A program made the translations under genes and the position numbers. 64,000 bases of DNA from Diorhabda sublineata. Taxonomy: Eukaryota; Arthropoda; Insecta; Coleoptera; Chrysomelidae. The stretch is taken from assembly GCF_026230105.1 (NCBI RefSeq), contig NW_026614199.1, positions 124,001 to 188,000 of the forward strand, written 5' to 3'. Below the pieces are notes generated by a model that was not told the DNA's origin, ran no database searches, and saw only the letters and a list, made by a program, of their open reading frames with translations. This document shows, piece after piece, positions 1 through 14,065 of this stretch. The number at the start of each line of letters is the position of its first letter. Position 1 is the first letter of the stretch.

Positions 1-192
1 TTAGGAAGATAGACTTTGAAAATTTTCAATCAACACAAAGTGAAAATCGACCTCAATGGACTTGAATGGATGTTAATCGACGATATCTGACAAAGTTAGA
101 TGAAAGCTCACTCAAATATATGAGAAATGTTGAAATTCGAGTTCAAATTAGGAAGATAGACTTTGAAAATTTTCAATCAACACAAAGTGACA

Positions 193-2838
193 ATCGACCT
201 CAATGGGCTTCAATGGATGTTAATCGAAGATATCTGACAAAGTAAGATGCAAATTCACTCAAATATATGAGAAATGTTGAAATTCGACTTCAAATAAGGA
301 AGGTAGACTTTGAAAATTTCCAATCAACACAAAGTGAAAATCGACCTCAATGGGCTTCAATGGATGTTAATCGACGATATCTGACAAAGCAAGATGCAAA
401 CTCACTCAAATATATAAGGAATGTTGAAATTCGGCTTCAAACTAGAAAGATAGACTTTGAAAATTTTCAATCAACACAAAGTGACAATCGACCTCAATGG
501 GCTTCAATGGATGTTAATCGAAGATATCTGACAAAGTAAGATGCAAATTCACTCAAATATATGAGAAATGTTGAAATTCGACTTCAAATTAGGAAGATAG
601 ACTTTGAAAATTTGCAATCAACACAAAGTGAAAATCGACCTCAATGGGCTTCAATGGATGTTAATCGAAGATATCTGACAAAGTAAGATGCAAATTCACT
701 CAAATATATAAGAAATGTTGAAATTCGACTTCAAATTAGGAAGATAGACTTTGAAAATTTTCAATCAACACAAAGTGAAAATCGACCTCAATGGGCTTCA
801 ATGGATGTTAATCAACGATATCTGACAAACTTAGATGCAAACTCACTCAAATATATGAGAAATGTTGAAATTCGACTTCAAATTAGGAAGATAGACTTTG
901 AAAATTTTCAATCAACACAATGTGTAAATCGACCTCAATGGGCTTCAATGAATGTTGATCTACGATATCTGACAAAGTAAGATGCAAACTCACTCAAATA
1001 TATAAGAAATGTTGAAATTCGACTTCAAATTAGGAAGATAGACTTTGAAAATTTTCAATCAACACAAAGTGAAAATCGACCTCAATGGGCTTCAATGAAT
1101 GTTGATCGACGATATCTGACAAAGTAAGATGCAAACTCACTCAAATATATGAGAAATGTTGAAATTCGGCTTCAAACTAGAAAGATAGACTTTGAAAATT
1201 TTCAATCAACACAAAGTGACAATCGACCTCAATGGGCTTCAATGGATGTTAATCGAAGATATCTGACAAAGTAAGATGCAAATTCACTCAAATATATGAG
1301 AAATGTTGAAATTCGACTTCAAATTAGGAAGATAGACTTTGAAAATTTCCAATAAACACAAAGTGAAAATCGACCTCAATGGGCTTCAATGGATCTTAAT
1401 CGACGATATCTGACAAAGTAAGATGCAAACTCACTCAAATATATAAGAAATGTTGAAATTCGACTTCAAATTAGGAAGATAGACTTTGAAAATTTTCAAT
1501 CAACACAAAGTGAAAATCGACCTCAATGGGCTTCAATGGATGTTAATCGAAGATATCTGACAAAGTAAGATGCAAATTCACTCAAATATATGAGAAATGT
1601 TGAAATTCGACTTCAAATAAGGAAGGTAGACTTTGAAAATTTCCAATCAACACAAAGTGAAAATCGACCTCAATGGGCTTCAATGGATGTTAATCGACGA
1701 TATCTGACAAAGCAAGATGCAAACTCACTCAAATATATAAGGAATGTTGAAATTCGGCTTCAAACTAGAAAGATAGACTTTGAAAATTTTCAATCAACAC
1801 AAAGTGACAATCGACCTCAATGGGCTTCAATGGATGTTAATCGAAGATATCTGACAAAGTAAGATGCAAATTCACTCAAATATATGAGAAATGTTGAAAT
1901 TCGACTTCAAATTAGGAAGATAGACTTTGAAAATTTGCAATCAACACAAAGTGAAAATCGACCTCAATGGGCTTCAATGGATGTTAATCGAAGATATCTG
2001 ACAAAGTAAGATGCAAATTCACTCAAATATATAAGAAATGTTGAAATTCGACTTCAAATTAGGAAGATAGACTTTGAAAATTTTCAATCAACACAAAGTG
2101 AAAATCGACCTCAATGGGCTTCAATGGATGTTAATCAACGATATCTGACAAACTTAGATGCAAACTCACTCAAATATATGAGAAATGTTGAAATTCGACT
2201 TCAAATTAGGAAGATAGACTTTGAAAATTTTCAATCAACACAATGTGTAAATCGACCTCAATGGGCTTCAATGAATGTTGATCTACGATATCTGACAAAG
2301 TAAGATGCAAACTCACTCAAATATATAAGAAATGTTGAAATTCGACTTCAAATTAGGAAGATAGACTTTGAAAATTTTCAATCAACACAAAGTGAAAATC
2401 GACCTCAATGGGCTTCAATGAATGTTGATCGACGATATCTGACAAAGTAAGATGCAAACTCACTCAAATATATGAGAAATGTTGAAATTCGGCTTCAAAC
2501 TAGAAAGATAGACTTTGAAAATTTTCAATCAACACAAAGTGACAATCGACCTCAATGGGCTTCAATGGATGTTAATCGAAGATATCTGACAAAGTAAGAT
2601 GCAAATTCACTCAAATATATGAGAAATGTTGAAATTCGACTTCAAATTAGGAAGATAGACTTTGAAAATTTCCAATAAACACAAAGTGAAAATCGACCTC
2701 AATGGGCTTCAATGGATCTTAATCGACGATATCTGACAAAGTAAGATGCAAACTCACTCAAATATATAAGAAATGTTGAAATTCGACTTCAAATTAGGAA
2801 GATAGACTTTGAAAATTTTCAATCAACACAAAGTGAAA
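193..2838. repeat. Nine-monomer higher-order repeat, two copies of 1323 bp
   Basis: Positions 193-1515 and 1516-2838 match almost base for base at an offset of 1323 bp (9 x 147). Diagnostic rare variants recur at that offset: AAGGTAGAC near 300 and 1623, CAATGTGTAAATCG near 918 and 2241, GTTGATCTACG near 953 and 2276, and CCAATAAACAC. Similarity fades at about 2870, where TCGAAG becomes TCAACG. A third partial relative with AAGGTAGAC starts near 3207. Boundaries are approximate. Confidence 0.85.
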
Positions 2839-5800
2839 ATCGACCTCAATGGGCTTCAATGGATGTTAATCAACGATATCTGACAAACTTAGATGCAAAC
2901 TCACTCAAATATATGAGAAATGTTGAAATTCGACTTCAAATTAGGAAGATAGACTTTGAAAATTTTCAATCAACACAAAGTGAAAATCGACCTCAATGGA
3001 CTTGAATGGATGTTAATCGACGATATCTGACAAAGTTAGATGCAAGCTCACTCAAATATATGAGAAATGTTGAAATTCGAGTTCAAATTAGGAAGATAGA
3101 CTTTGAAAATTTTCATTCAACACAAAGTGACAATCGACCTCAATGGGCTCCAATGGATGGTATTCGAAGATATCTGACAAAGTAAGATGCAAATTCACTC
3201 AAATATATGAGAAATGTTGAAATTCGACATCAAATTAGGAAGGTAGACTTTGAAAATTTCCAATCAACACAAAGTGAAAATCGACCTCAATGGGCTTCAA
3301 TGGATGTTAATCGACGATATCTGACAAAGCAAGATGCAAACTCACTCAAATATATAAGGAATGTTGAAATTCGGCTTCAAACTAGAAAGATAGACTTTGA
3401 AAATTTTCAATCAACACAAAGTGACAATCGACCTCAATGGGCTTCAATGGATGTTAATCGAAGATATCTGACAAAGTAAGATGCAAATTCACTCAAATAT
3501 ATGAGAAATGTTGAAATTCGACTTCAAATTAGGAAGATAGACTTTGAAAATTTGCAATCAACACAAAGTGAAAATCGACCTCAATGGGCTTCAATGGATG
3601 TTAATCGAAGATATCTGACAAAGTAAGATGCAAATTCACTCAAATATATGAGAAATGTTGAAATTCGACTTCAAATTAGGAAGATAGACTTTGAAAATTT
3701 CCAATAAACACAAAGTGAAAATCGACCTCAATGGGCTTCAATGGATCTTAATCGACGATATCTGACAAAGTAAGATGCAAACTCACTCAAATATATAAGA
3801 AATGTTGAAATTCGACTTCAAATTAGGAAGATAGACTTTGAAAATTTTCAATCAACACAAAGTGAAAATCGACCTCAATGGGCTTCAATGGATGTTAATC
3901 AACGATATCTGACAAACTTAGATGCAAACTCACTCAAATATATGAGAAATGTTGAAATTCGACTTCAAATTAGGAAGATAGACTTTGAAAATTTTCAATC
4001 AACACAAAGTGAAAATCGACCTCAATGGACTTGAATGGATGTTAATCGACGATATCTGACAAAGTTAGATGCAAGCTCACTCAAATATATGAGAAATGTT
4101 GAAATTCGAGTTCAAATTAGGAAGATAGACTTTGAAAATTTGCAATCAACACAAAGTGAAAATCGACCTCAATGGGCTTCAATGGATGTTAATCAACGAT
4201 ATCTGACAAAGTTAGATGCAAGCTCACTCAAATATATGAGAAATGTTGAAATTCGACTTCAAATTAGGAAGATAGACTTTGAAAATTTCCAATCAACACA
4301 AAGTGAAAATCGACCTCAATGGGCTTCAATGGATCTTAATCGACGATATCTGACAAAGTAAGATGCAAACTCACTCAAATATATAAGAAATGTTGAAATT
4401 CGACTTCAAATTAGGAAGATAGACTTTGAAAATTTTCAATCAACACAAAGTGAAAATCGACCTCAATGGGCTTCAATGGATGTTAATCAACGATATCTGA
4501 CAAACTTAGATGCAAACTCACTCAAATATATGAGAAATGTTGAAATTCGACTTCAAATTAGGAAGATAGACTTTGAAAATTTTCAATCAACACAAAGTGA
4601 AAATCGACCTCAATGGACTTGAATGGATGTTAATCGACGATATCTGACAAAGTTAGATGCAAGCTCACTCAAATATATGAGAAATGTTGAAATTCGAGTT
4701 CAAATTAGGAAGATAGACTTTGAAAATTTTCAATCAACACAAAGTGACAATCGACCTCAATGGGCTTCAATGGATGTTAATCGAAGATATCTGACAAAGT
4801 AAGATGCAAATTCACTCAAATATATGAGAAATGTTGAAATTCGACTTCAAATTAGGAAGATAGACTTTGAAAATTTGCAATCAACACAAAGTGAAAATCG
4901 ACCTCAATGGGCTTCAATGGATGTTAATCAACGATATCTGACAAAGTTAGATGCAAGCTCACTCAAATATATGAGAAATGTTGAAATTCGACTTCAAATT
5001 AGGAAGATAGACTTTGAAAATTTCCAATCAACACAAAGTGAAAATCGACCTCAATGGGCTTCAATGGATGTAAATCGACGATATCTGACAAAGCAAGATG
5101 CAAACTCACTCAAATATATAAGGAATGTTGAAATTCGGCTTCAAACTAGAAAGATAGACTTTGAAAATTTTCAATCAACACAAAGTGACAATCGACCTCA
5201 ATGGGCTTCAATGGATGTTAATCGAAGATATCTGACAAAGTAAGATGCAAATTCACTCAAATATATGAGAAATGTTGAAATTCGACTTCAAATTAGGAAG
5301 ATAGACTTTGAAAATTTTCAATCAACACAAAGTGAAAATCGACCTCAATGGGCTTCAATGGATGTTAATCAACGATATCTGACAAACTTAGATGCAAACT
5401 CACTCAAATATATGAGAAATGTTGAAATTCGACTTCAAATTAGGAAGATAGACTTTGAAAATTTTCAATCAACACAAAGTGAAAATCGACCTCAATGGAC
5501 TTGAATGGATGTTAATCGACGATATCTGACAAAGTTAGATGCAAGCTCACTCAAATATATGAGAAATGTTGAAATTCGAGTTCAAATTAGGAAGATAGAC
5601 TTTGAAAATTTTCAATCAACACAAAGTGACAATCGACCTCAATGGGCTTCAATGGATGTTAATCGAAGATATCTGACAAAGTAAGATGCAAATTCACTCA
5701 AATATATGAGAAATGTTGAAATTCGACTTCAAATTAGGAAGATAGACTTTGAAAATTTGCAATCAACACAAAGTGAAAATCGACCTCAATGGGCTTCAAT

Positions 5801-7834
5801 GGATGTTAATCAACGATATCTGACAAAGTTAGATGCAAGCTCACTCAAATATATGAGAAATGTTGAAATTCGAGTTCAAATTAGGAAGATAGACTTTGAA
5901 AATTTTCATTCAACACAAAGTGACAATCGACCTCAATGGGCTCCAATGGATGTTATTCGAAGATATCTGACAAAGTAAGATGCAAATTTACTCAAATATA
6001 TGAGAAATGTTGAAATTCGACTTCAAATTAGGAAGATAGACTTTGAAAATTTCCAATCAACACAAAGTGAAAATCGACCTCAATGGGCTTCAATGGATGT
6101 TAATCGACGATATCTGACAAAGTAAGATGCAAATTCACTCAAATATATGAGAAATGTTGAAATTCGACTTCAAATTAGGAAGATAGACTTTGAAAATTTG
6201 CAATCAACACAAAGTGAAAATCGACCTCAATGGGCTTCAATGGATGTTAATCAACGATATCTGACAAAGTTAGATGCAAGCTCACTCAAATATATGAGAA
6301 ATGTTGAAATTCGACTTCAAATTAGGAAGATAGACTTTGAAAATTTCCAATCAACACAAAGTGAAAATCGACCTCAATGGGCTTCAATGGATGTAAATCG
6401 ACGATATCTGACAAAGCAAGATGCAAACTCACTCAAATATATAAGGAATGTTGAAATTCGGCTTCAAACTAGAAAGATAGACTTTGAAAATTTTCAATCA
6501 ACACAAAGTGACAATCGACCTCAATGGGCTTCAATGGATGTTAATCGAAGATATCTGACAAAGTAAGATGCAAATTCACTCAAATATATGAGAAATGTTG
6601 AAATTCGACTTCAAATTAGGAAGATAGACTTTGAAAATTTGCAATCAACACAAAGTGAAAATCGACCTCAATGGGCTTCAATGGATGTTAATCAACGATA
6701 TCTGACAAAGTTAGATGCAAGCTCACTCAAATATATGAGAAATGTTGAAATTCGAGTTCAAATTAGGAAGATAGACTTTGAAAATTTTCATTCAACACAA
6801 AGTGACAATCGACCTCAATGGGCTCCAATGGATGTTATTCGAAGATATCTGACAAAGTAAGATGCAAATTTACTCAAATATATGAGAAATGTTGAAATTC
6901 GACTTCAAATTAGGAAGATAGACTTTGAAAATTTCCAATCAACACAAAGTGAAAATCGACCTCAATGGGCTTCAATGGATGTTAATCGACGATATCTGAC
7001 AAAGCAAGATGCAAACTCACTCAAATATATAAGAAATGTTGAAATTAGGCTTCAAACTAGGAAGATAGACTATGAAAATTTTCAATCAACACATAGTGAA
7101 AATCGACCTCAATGGGCTTCAATGAATGTTGATCGACGATATCTGACAAAGTAAGATGCAAACTCACTCAAATATATGAGAAATGTTGAAATTCGAGTTC
7201 AAATTAGGAAGATAGACTTTGAAAATTTTCAATCAACACAAAGTGACAATCGACCTCAATGGGCTTCAATGGATGTTAATCGAAGATATCTGACAAAGTA
7301 AGATGCAAATTCACTCAAATATATGAGAAATGTTGAAATTCGACTTCAAATTAGGAAGATAGACTTTGAAAATTTCCAATAAACACAAAGTGAAAATCGA
7401 CCTCAATGGGCTTCAATGGATCTTAATCGACGATATCTGACAAAGTAAGATGCAAACTCACTCAAATATATAAGAAATGTTGAAATTCGACTTCAAATTA
7501 GGAAGATAGACTTTGAAAATTTTCAATCAACACAAAGTGAAAATCGACCTCAATGGGCTTCAATGGATGTTAATCAACGATATCTGACAAACTTAGATGC
7601 AAACTCACTCAAATATATGAGAAATGTTGAAATTCGACTTCAAATTAGGAAGATAGACTTTGAAAATTTTCAATCAACACAAAGTGAAAATCGACCTCAA
7701 TGGACTTGAATGGATGTTAATCGACGATATCTGACAAAATTAGATGCAAGCTCACTCAAATATATGAGAAATGTTGAAATTCGAGTTCAAATTAGGAAGA
7801 TAGACTTTGAAAATTTTCAATCAACACAAAGTGA

Positions 7835-9100
7835 CAATCGACCTCAATGGGCTTCAATGGATGTTAATCGAAGATATCTGACAAAGTAAGATGCAAATTC
7901 ACTCAAATATATGAGAAATGTTGAAATTCGACTCCAAATTAGGAAGATAGACTTTGAAAATTTCCAATCAACACAAAGTGAAAATCGACCTCAATGGGCT
8001 TCAATGGATGTAAATCGACGATATCTGACAAAGCAAGATGCAAACTCACTCAAATATATAAGGAATGTTGAAATTCGGCTTCAAACTAGAAAGATAGACT
8101 TTGAAAATTTTCAATCAACACAAAGTGACAATCGACCTCAATGGGCTTCAATGGATGTTAATCGAAGATATCTCTCAAAGTAAGATGCAAATTCACTCAA
8201 ATATATGAGAAATGTTGAAATTCGACTTCAAATTAGGAAGATAGACTTTGAAAATTTGCAATCAACACAAAGTGAAAATCGACCTCAATGGGCTTCAATG
8301 GATGTTAATCAACGATATCTGACAAAGTTAGATGCAAGCTCACTCAAATATATGAGAAATGTTGAAATTCGAGTTCAAATTAGGAAGATAGACTTTGAAA
8401 ATTTTCATTCAACACAAAGTGACAATCGACCTCAATGGGCTCCAATGGATGTTATTCGAAGATATCTGACAAAGTAAGATGCAAATTCACTCAAATATAT
8501 GAGAAATGTTGAAATTCGACTTCAAATTAGGAAGATAGACTTTGAAAATTTCCAATCAACACAAAGTGAAAATCGACCTCAATGGGCTTCAATGGATGTT
8601 AATCGACGATATCTGACAAAGCAAGATGCAAACTCACTCAAATATATAAGGAATGTTGAAATTCGGCTTCAAACTAGAAAGATAGACTTTGAAAATTTTC
8701 AATCAACACAAAGTGACAATCGACCTCAATGGGCTTCAATGGATGTTAATCGAAGATATCTGACAAAGTAAGATGCAAATTCACTCAAATATATGAGAAA
8801 TGTTGAAATTCGACTTCAAATTAGGAAGATAGACTTTGAAAATTTGCAATCAACACAAAGTGAAAATCGACCTCAAGGGCTATAATGGATGTTAATCGAC
8901 GATATCTGACAAAGTAAGATGCAAACTCACTCAAATATATAAGAAATGTTGAAATTCGACTTCAAATTAGGAAGATAGACTATGAAAATTTTCAATCAAC
9001 ACAAAGTGAAAATCGACCTCAATGGGCTTCAATGAATGTTGATCGACGATATCTGACAAAGTAAGATGAAAACTCACTCAAATATATAAGAAATGTTGAA
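7835..9100. repeat. Dispersed copy of a satellite block (related to 11.1-12.3 and 12.9-14.1 kb)
   Basis: This stretch matches about 11068-12330 at an offset of 3233 bp. It shares rare markers: ATTCGACTCCAAATTAGG, GATGTAAATCG, TATCTCTCAAAG, TTTTCATTCAAC with GTTATTCG, and the altered CCTCAAGGGCTATAATGG with one missing base. Three occurrences of such a marker set indicate block copying rather than independent mutation. Confidence 0.75.
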
Positions 9101-10539
9101 ATTTGGCTTCAAACTAGGAAGATAGACTTTGAAAATTTTCAATCAACACAAAGTGAAAATCGACCTCAATGGGCTTCAATGGATGATAATCGACGATATC
9201 TGACAAAGTTAGATGCAAGCTCACTCAAATATATGAGAAATGTTGAAATTCGAGTTCAAATTAGGAAGATAGACTTTGAAAATTTTCAATCAACACAAAG
9301 TGACAATCGACCTCAATGGGCTTCAATGGATGTTAATCGAAGATATCTGACAAAGTAAGATGCAAATTCACTCAAATATATGAGAAATGTTGAAATTCGA
9401 CTTCAAATTAGGAAGATAGACTTTGAAAATTTCCAATCAACACAAAGTGAAAATCGACCTCAATGGGCTTCAATGGATGTTAATCGACGATATCTGACAA
9501 AGCAAAATGCAAACTCACTCAAATATATAAGGAATGTTGAAATTCGGCTTCAAACTAGAAAGATAGACTTTGAAAATTTTCAATCAACACAAAGTGACAA
9601 TCGACCTCAATGGGCTTCAATGGATGTTAATCGAAGATATCTGACAAAGTAAGATGCAAATTCACTCAAATAGATGAGAAATGTTGAAATTCGACTTCAA
9701 ATTAGGAAGATAGACTTTGAAAATTTCCAATCAACACAAAGTGAAAATCGACCTCAATGGGCTTCAATGGATGTTAATCGACGATATCTGACAAAGTAAG
9801 ATGCAAACTCACTCAAATATATAAGGAATGTTGAAATTCGGCTTCAAACTAGAAAGATAGACTTTGAAAATTTTCAATCAACACAAAGTGACAATCGACC
9901 TCAATGGGCTTCAATGGATGTTAATCGACGATATCTGACAAAGCAAGATGCAAACTCACTCAAATATATAAGGAATGTTGAAATTCGGCTTCAAACTAGA
10001 AAGATAGACTTTGAAAATTTTCAATCAACACAATGTGTAAATCGACCTCAATGGGCTTCAATGAATGTTGATCGACGATATCTTACAAAGTAAGATGCAA
10101 ACTCACTCAAATATATAAGAAATGTTGAAATTCGACTTCAAATTAGGAAGATAGACCTTGAAAATTCTCAATCAACACAAAGTGAAAATCGACCTCAATG
10201 GGCTTCAATGAATGTTGATCGACGATATCTGACAAAGTAAGATGTAAACTCACTCAAATATATGAGAAATGTTGGAATTCGGCTTCAAACTAGATAGATA
10301 GACTTTGAAAATTTTCAATCAACACAAAGTGAAAATCGACCTCAATGGGCTTCAATGGATCTTAATCGACGATATCTGACAAAGTAAGATGCAAACTCAC
10401 TCAAATATATAAGAAATGTTGAAATTCGACTTCAAATTAGGAAGATGGACTTTGAAAATTTTCAATCAACACAAAGTGAAAATCGACCTCAATGGGCTTC
10501 AATGGATGTTAATCGACGATATCTGACAAAGTAAGATGC

Positions 10540-13500
10540 AAACTCACTCAAATATATAAGAAATGTTGAAATTCGACTTCAAATTAGGAAGATAGACTTT
10601 GAAAATTTTCAATCAACACAAAGTGAAAATCGACCTCAATGGGCTTCAATGGATGTTAATCGAAGATATCTGACAAAGTAAGATGCAAATTCACTCAAAT
10701 ATATGAGAAATGTTGAAATTCGACTTCAAATTAGGAAGATAGACTTTGAAAATTTCCAATCAACACAAAGTGAAAATCGACCTCAATGGGCTTCAATGGA
10801 TGTTAATCGACGATATCTGACAAAGTAAGATGCAAACTCACTCAAATATATGAGAAATGTTGAAATTCGGCTTCAAACTAGAAAGATAGACTTTGAAAAT
10901 TTTCAATCAACACAAAGTGAAAATCGACCTCAATGGGCTTCAATGGATCTTAATCGACGATATCTGACAAAGTAAGATGCAAACTCACTCAAATATATAA
11001 GAAATGTTGAAATTCGACTTCAAATTAGGAAGATAGACTTTGAAAATTTTCAATCAACACAAAGTGAAAATCGACCTCAATGGGCTTCAATGGATGTTAA
11101 TCGAAGATATCTGACAAAGTAAGATGCAAATTCACTCAAATATATGAGAAATGTTGAAATTCGACTCCAAATTAGGAAGATAGACTTTGAAAATTTCCAA
11201 TCAACACAAAGTGAAAATCGACCTCAATGGGCTTCAATGGATGTAAATCGACGATATCTGACAAAGCAAGATGCAAACTCACTCAAATATATAAGGAATG
11301 TTGAAATTCGGCTTCAAACTAGAAAGATAGACTTTGAAAATTTTCAATCAACACAAAGTGACAATCGACCTCAATGGGCTTCAATGGATGTTAATCGAAG
11401 ATATCTCTCAAAGTAAGATGCAAATTCACTCAAATATATGAGAAATGTTGAAATTCGACTTCAAATTAGGAAGATAGACTTTGAAAATTTGCAATCAACA
11501 CAAAGTGAAAATCGACCTCAATGGGCTTCAATGGATGTTAATCAACGATATCTGACAAAGTTAGATGCAAGCTCACTCAAATATATGAGAAATGTTGAAA
11601 TTCGAGTTCAAATTAGGAAGATAGACTTTGAAAATTTTCATTCAACACAAAGTGACAATCGACCTCAATGGGCTCCAATGGATGTTATTCGAAGATATCT
11701 GACAAAGTAAGATGCAAATTCACTCAAATATATGAGAAATGTTGAAATTCGACTTCAAATTAGGAAGATAGACTTTGAAAATTTCCAATCAACACAAAGT
11801 GAAAATCGACCTCAATGGGCTTCAATGGATGTTAATCGACGATATCTGACAAAGCAAGATGCAAACTCACTCAAATATATAAGGAATGTTGAAATTCGGC
11901 TTCAAACTAGAAAGATAGACTTTGAAAATTTTCAATCAACACAAAGTGACAATCGACCTCAATGGGCTTCAATGGATGTTAATCGAAGATATCTGACAAA
12001 GTAAGATGCAAATTCACTCAAATATATGAGAAATGTTGAAATTCGACTTCAAATTAGGAAGATAGACTTTGAAAATTTGCAATCAACACAAAGTGAAAAT
12101 CGACCTCAAGGGCTATAATGGATGTTAATCGACGATATCTGACAAAGTAAGATGCAAACTCACTCAAATATATAAGAAATGTTGAAATTCGACTTCAAAT
12201 TAGGAAGATAGACTATGAAAATTTTCAATCAACACAAAGTGAAAATCGACCTCAATGGGCTTCAATGAATGTTGATCGACGATATCTGACAAAGTAAGAT
12301 GAAAACTCACTCAAATATATAAGAAATGTTGAAATTCGACTTCAAATTAGGAAGATAGACTTTGAAAATTTTCAATCAACACAAAGTGAAAATCGACCTC
12401 AATGGGCTTCAATGGATGTTAATCGAAGATATCTGACAAAGTAAGATGCAAATTCACTCAAATATATGAGAAATGTTGAAATTCGACTTCAAATTAGGAA
12501 GATAGACTTTGAAAATTTCCAATCAACACAAAGTGAAAATCGACCTCAATGGGCTTCAATGGATGTTAATCGACGATATCTGACAAAGTAAGATGCAAAC
12601 TCACTCAAATATATGAGAAATGTTGAAATTCGGCTTCAAACTAGAAAGATAGACTTTGAAAATTTTCAATCAACACAAAGTGAAAATCGACCTCAATGGG
12701 CTTCAATGGATCTTAATCGACGATATCTGACAAAGTAAGATGCAAACTCACTCAAATATATAAGAAATGTTGAAATTCGACTTCAAATTAGGAAGATAGA
12801 CTTTGAAAATTTTCAATCAACACAAAGTGAAAATCGACCTCAATGGGCTTCAATGGATGTTAATCGAAGATATCTGACAAAGTAAGATGCAAATTCACTC
12901 AAATATATGAGAAATGTTGAAATTCGACTCCAAATTAGGAAGATAGACTTTGAAAATTTCCAATCAACACAAAGTGAAAATCGACCTCAATGGGCTTCAA
13001 TGGATGTAAATCGACGATATCTGACAAAGCAAGATGCAAACTCACTCAAATATATAAGGAATGTTGAAATTCGGCTTCAAACTAGAAAGATAGACTTTGA
13101 AAATTTTCAATCAACACAAAGTGACAATCGACCTCAATGGGCTTCAATGGATGTTAATCGAAGATATCTCTCAAAGTAAGATGCAAATTCACTCAAATAT
13201 ATGAGAAATGTTGAAATTCGACTTCAAATTAGGAAGATAGACTTTGAAAATTTGCAATCAACACAAAGTGAAAATCGACCTCAATGGGCTTCAATGGATG
13301 TTAATCAACGATATCTGACAAAGTTAGATGCAAGCTCACTCAAATATATGAGAAATGTTGAAATTCGAGTTCAAATTAGGAAGATAGACTTTGAAAATTT
13401 TCATTCAACACAAAGTGACAATCGACCTCAATGGGCTCCAATGGATGTTATTCGAAGATATCTGACAAAGTAAGATGCAAATTCACTCAAATATATGAGA

Positions 13501-14065
13501 AATGTTGAAATTCGACTTCAAATTAGGAAGATAGACTTTGAAAATTTCCAATCAACACAAAGTGAAAATCGACCTCAATGGGCTTCAATGGATGTTAATC
13601 GACGATATCTGACAAAGCAAGATGCAAACTCACTCAAATATATAAGGAATGTTGAAATTCGGCTTCAAACTAGAAAGATAGACTTTGAAAATTTTCAATC
13701 AACACAAAGTGACAATCGACCTCAATGGGCTTCAATGGATGTTAATCGAAGATATCTGACAAAGTAAGATGCAAATTCACTCAAATATATGAGAAATGTT
13801 GAAATTCGACTTCAAATTAGGAAGATAGACTTTGAAAATTTGCAATCAACACAAAGTGAAAATCGACCTCAAGGGCTATAATGGATGTTAATCGACGATA
13901 TCTGACAAAGTAAGATGCAAACTCACTCAAATATATAAGAAATGTTGAAATTCGACTTCAAATTAGGAAGATAGACTATGAAAATTTTCAATCAACACAA
14001 AGTGAAAATCGACCTCAATGGGCTTCAATGAATGTTGATCGACGATATCTGACAAAGTAAGATGC
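10540..14065. repeat. Twelve-monomer higher-order repeat, two copies of 1763 bp
   Basis: Positions 10540-12302 and 12303-14065 align at an offset of 1763 bp, which is 12 monomers minus one base. The missing base lies in the shared CCTCAAGGGCTATAATGG variant (near 12107 and 13869). The markers TATCTCTCAAAG and GTTATTCGAAG recur at the same offset. Spot comparison shows near-identity, so the duplication is recent or has been homogenised. Confidence 0.85.
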
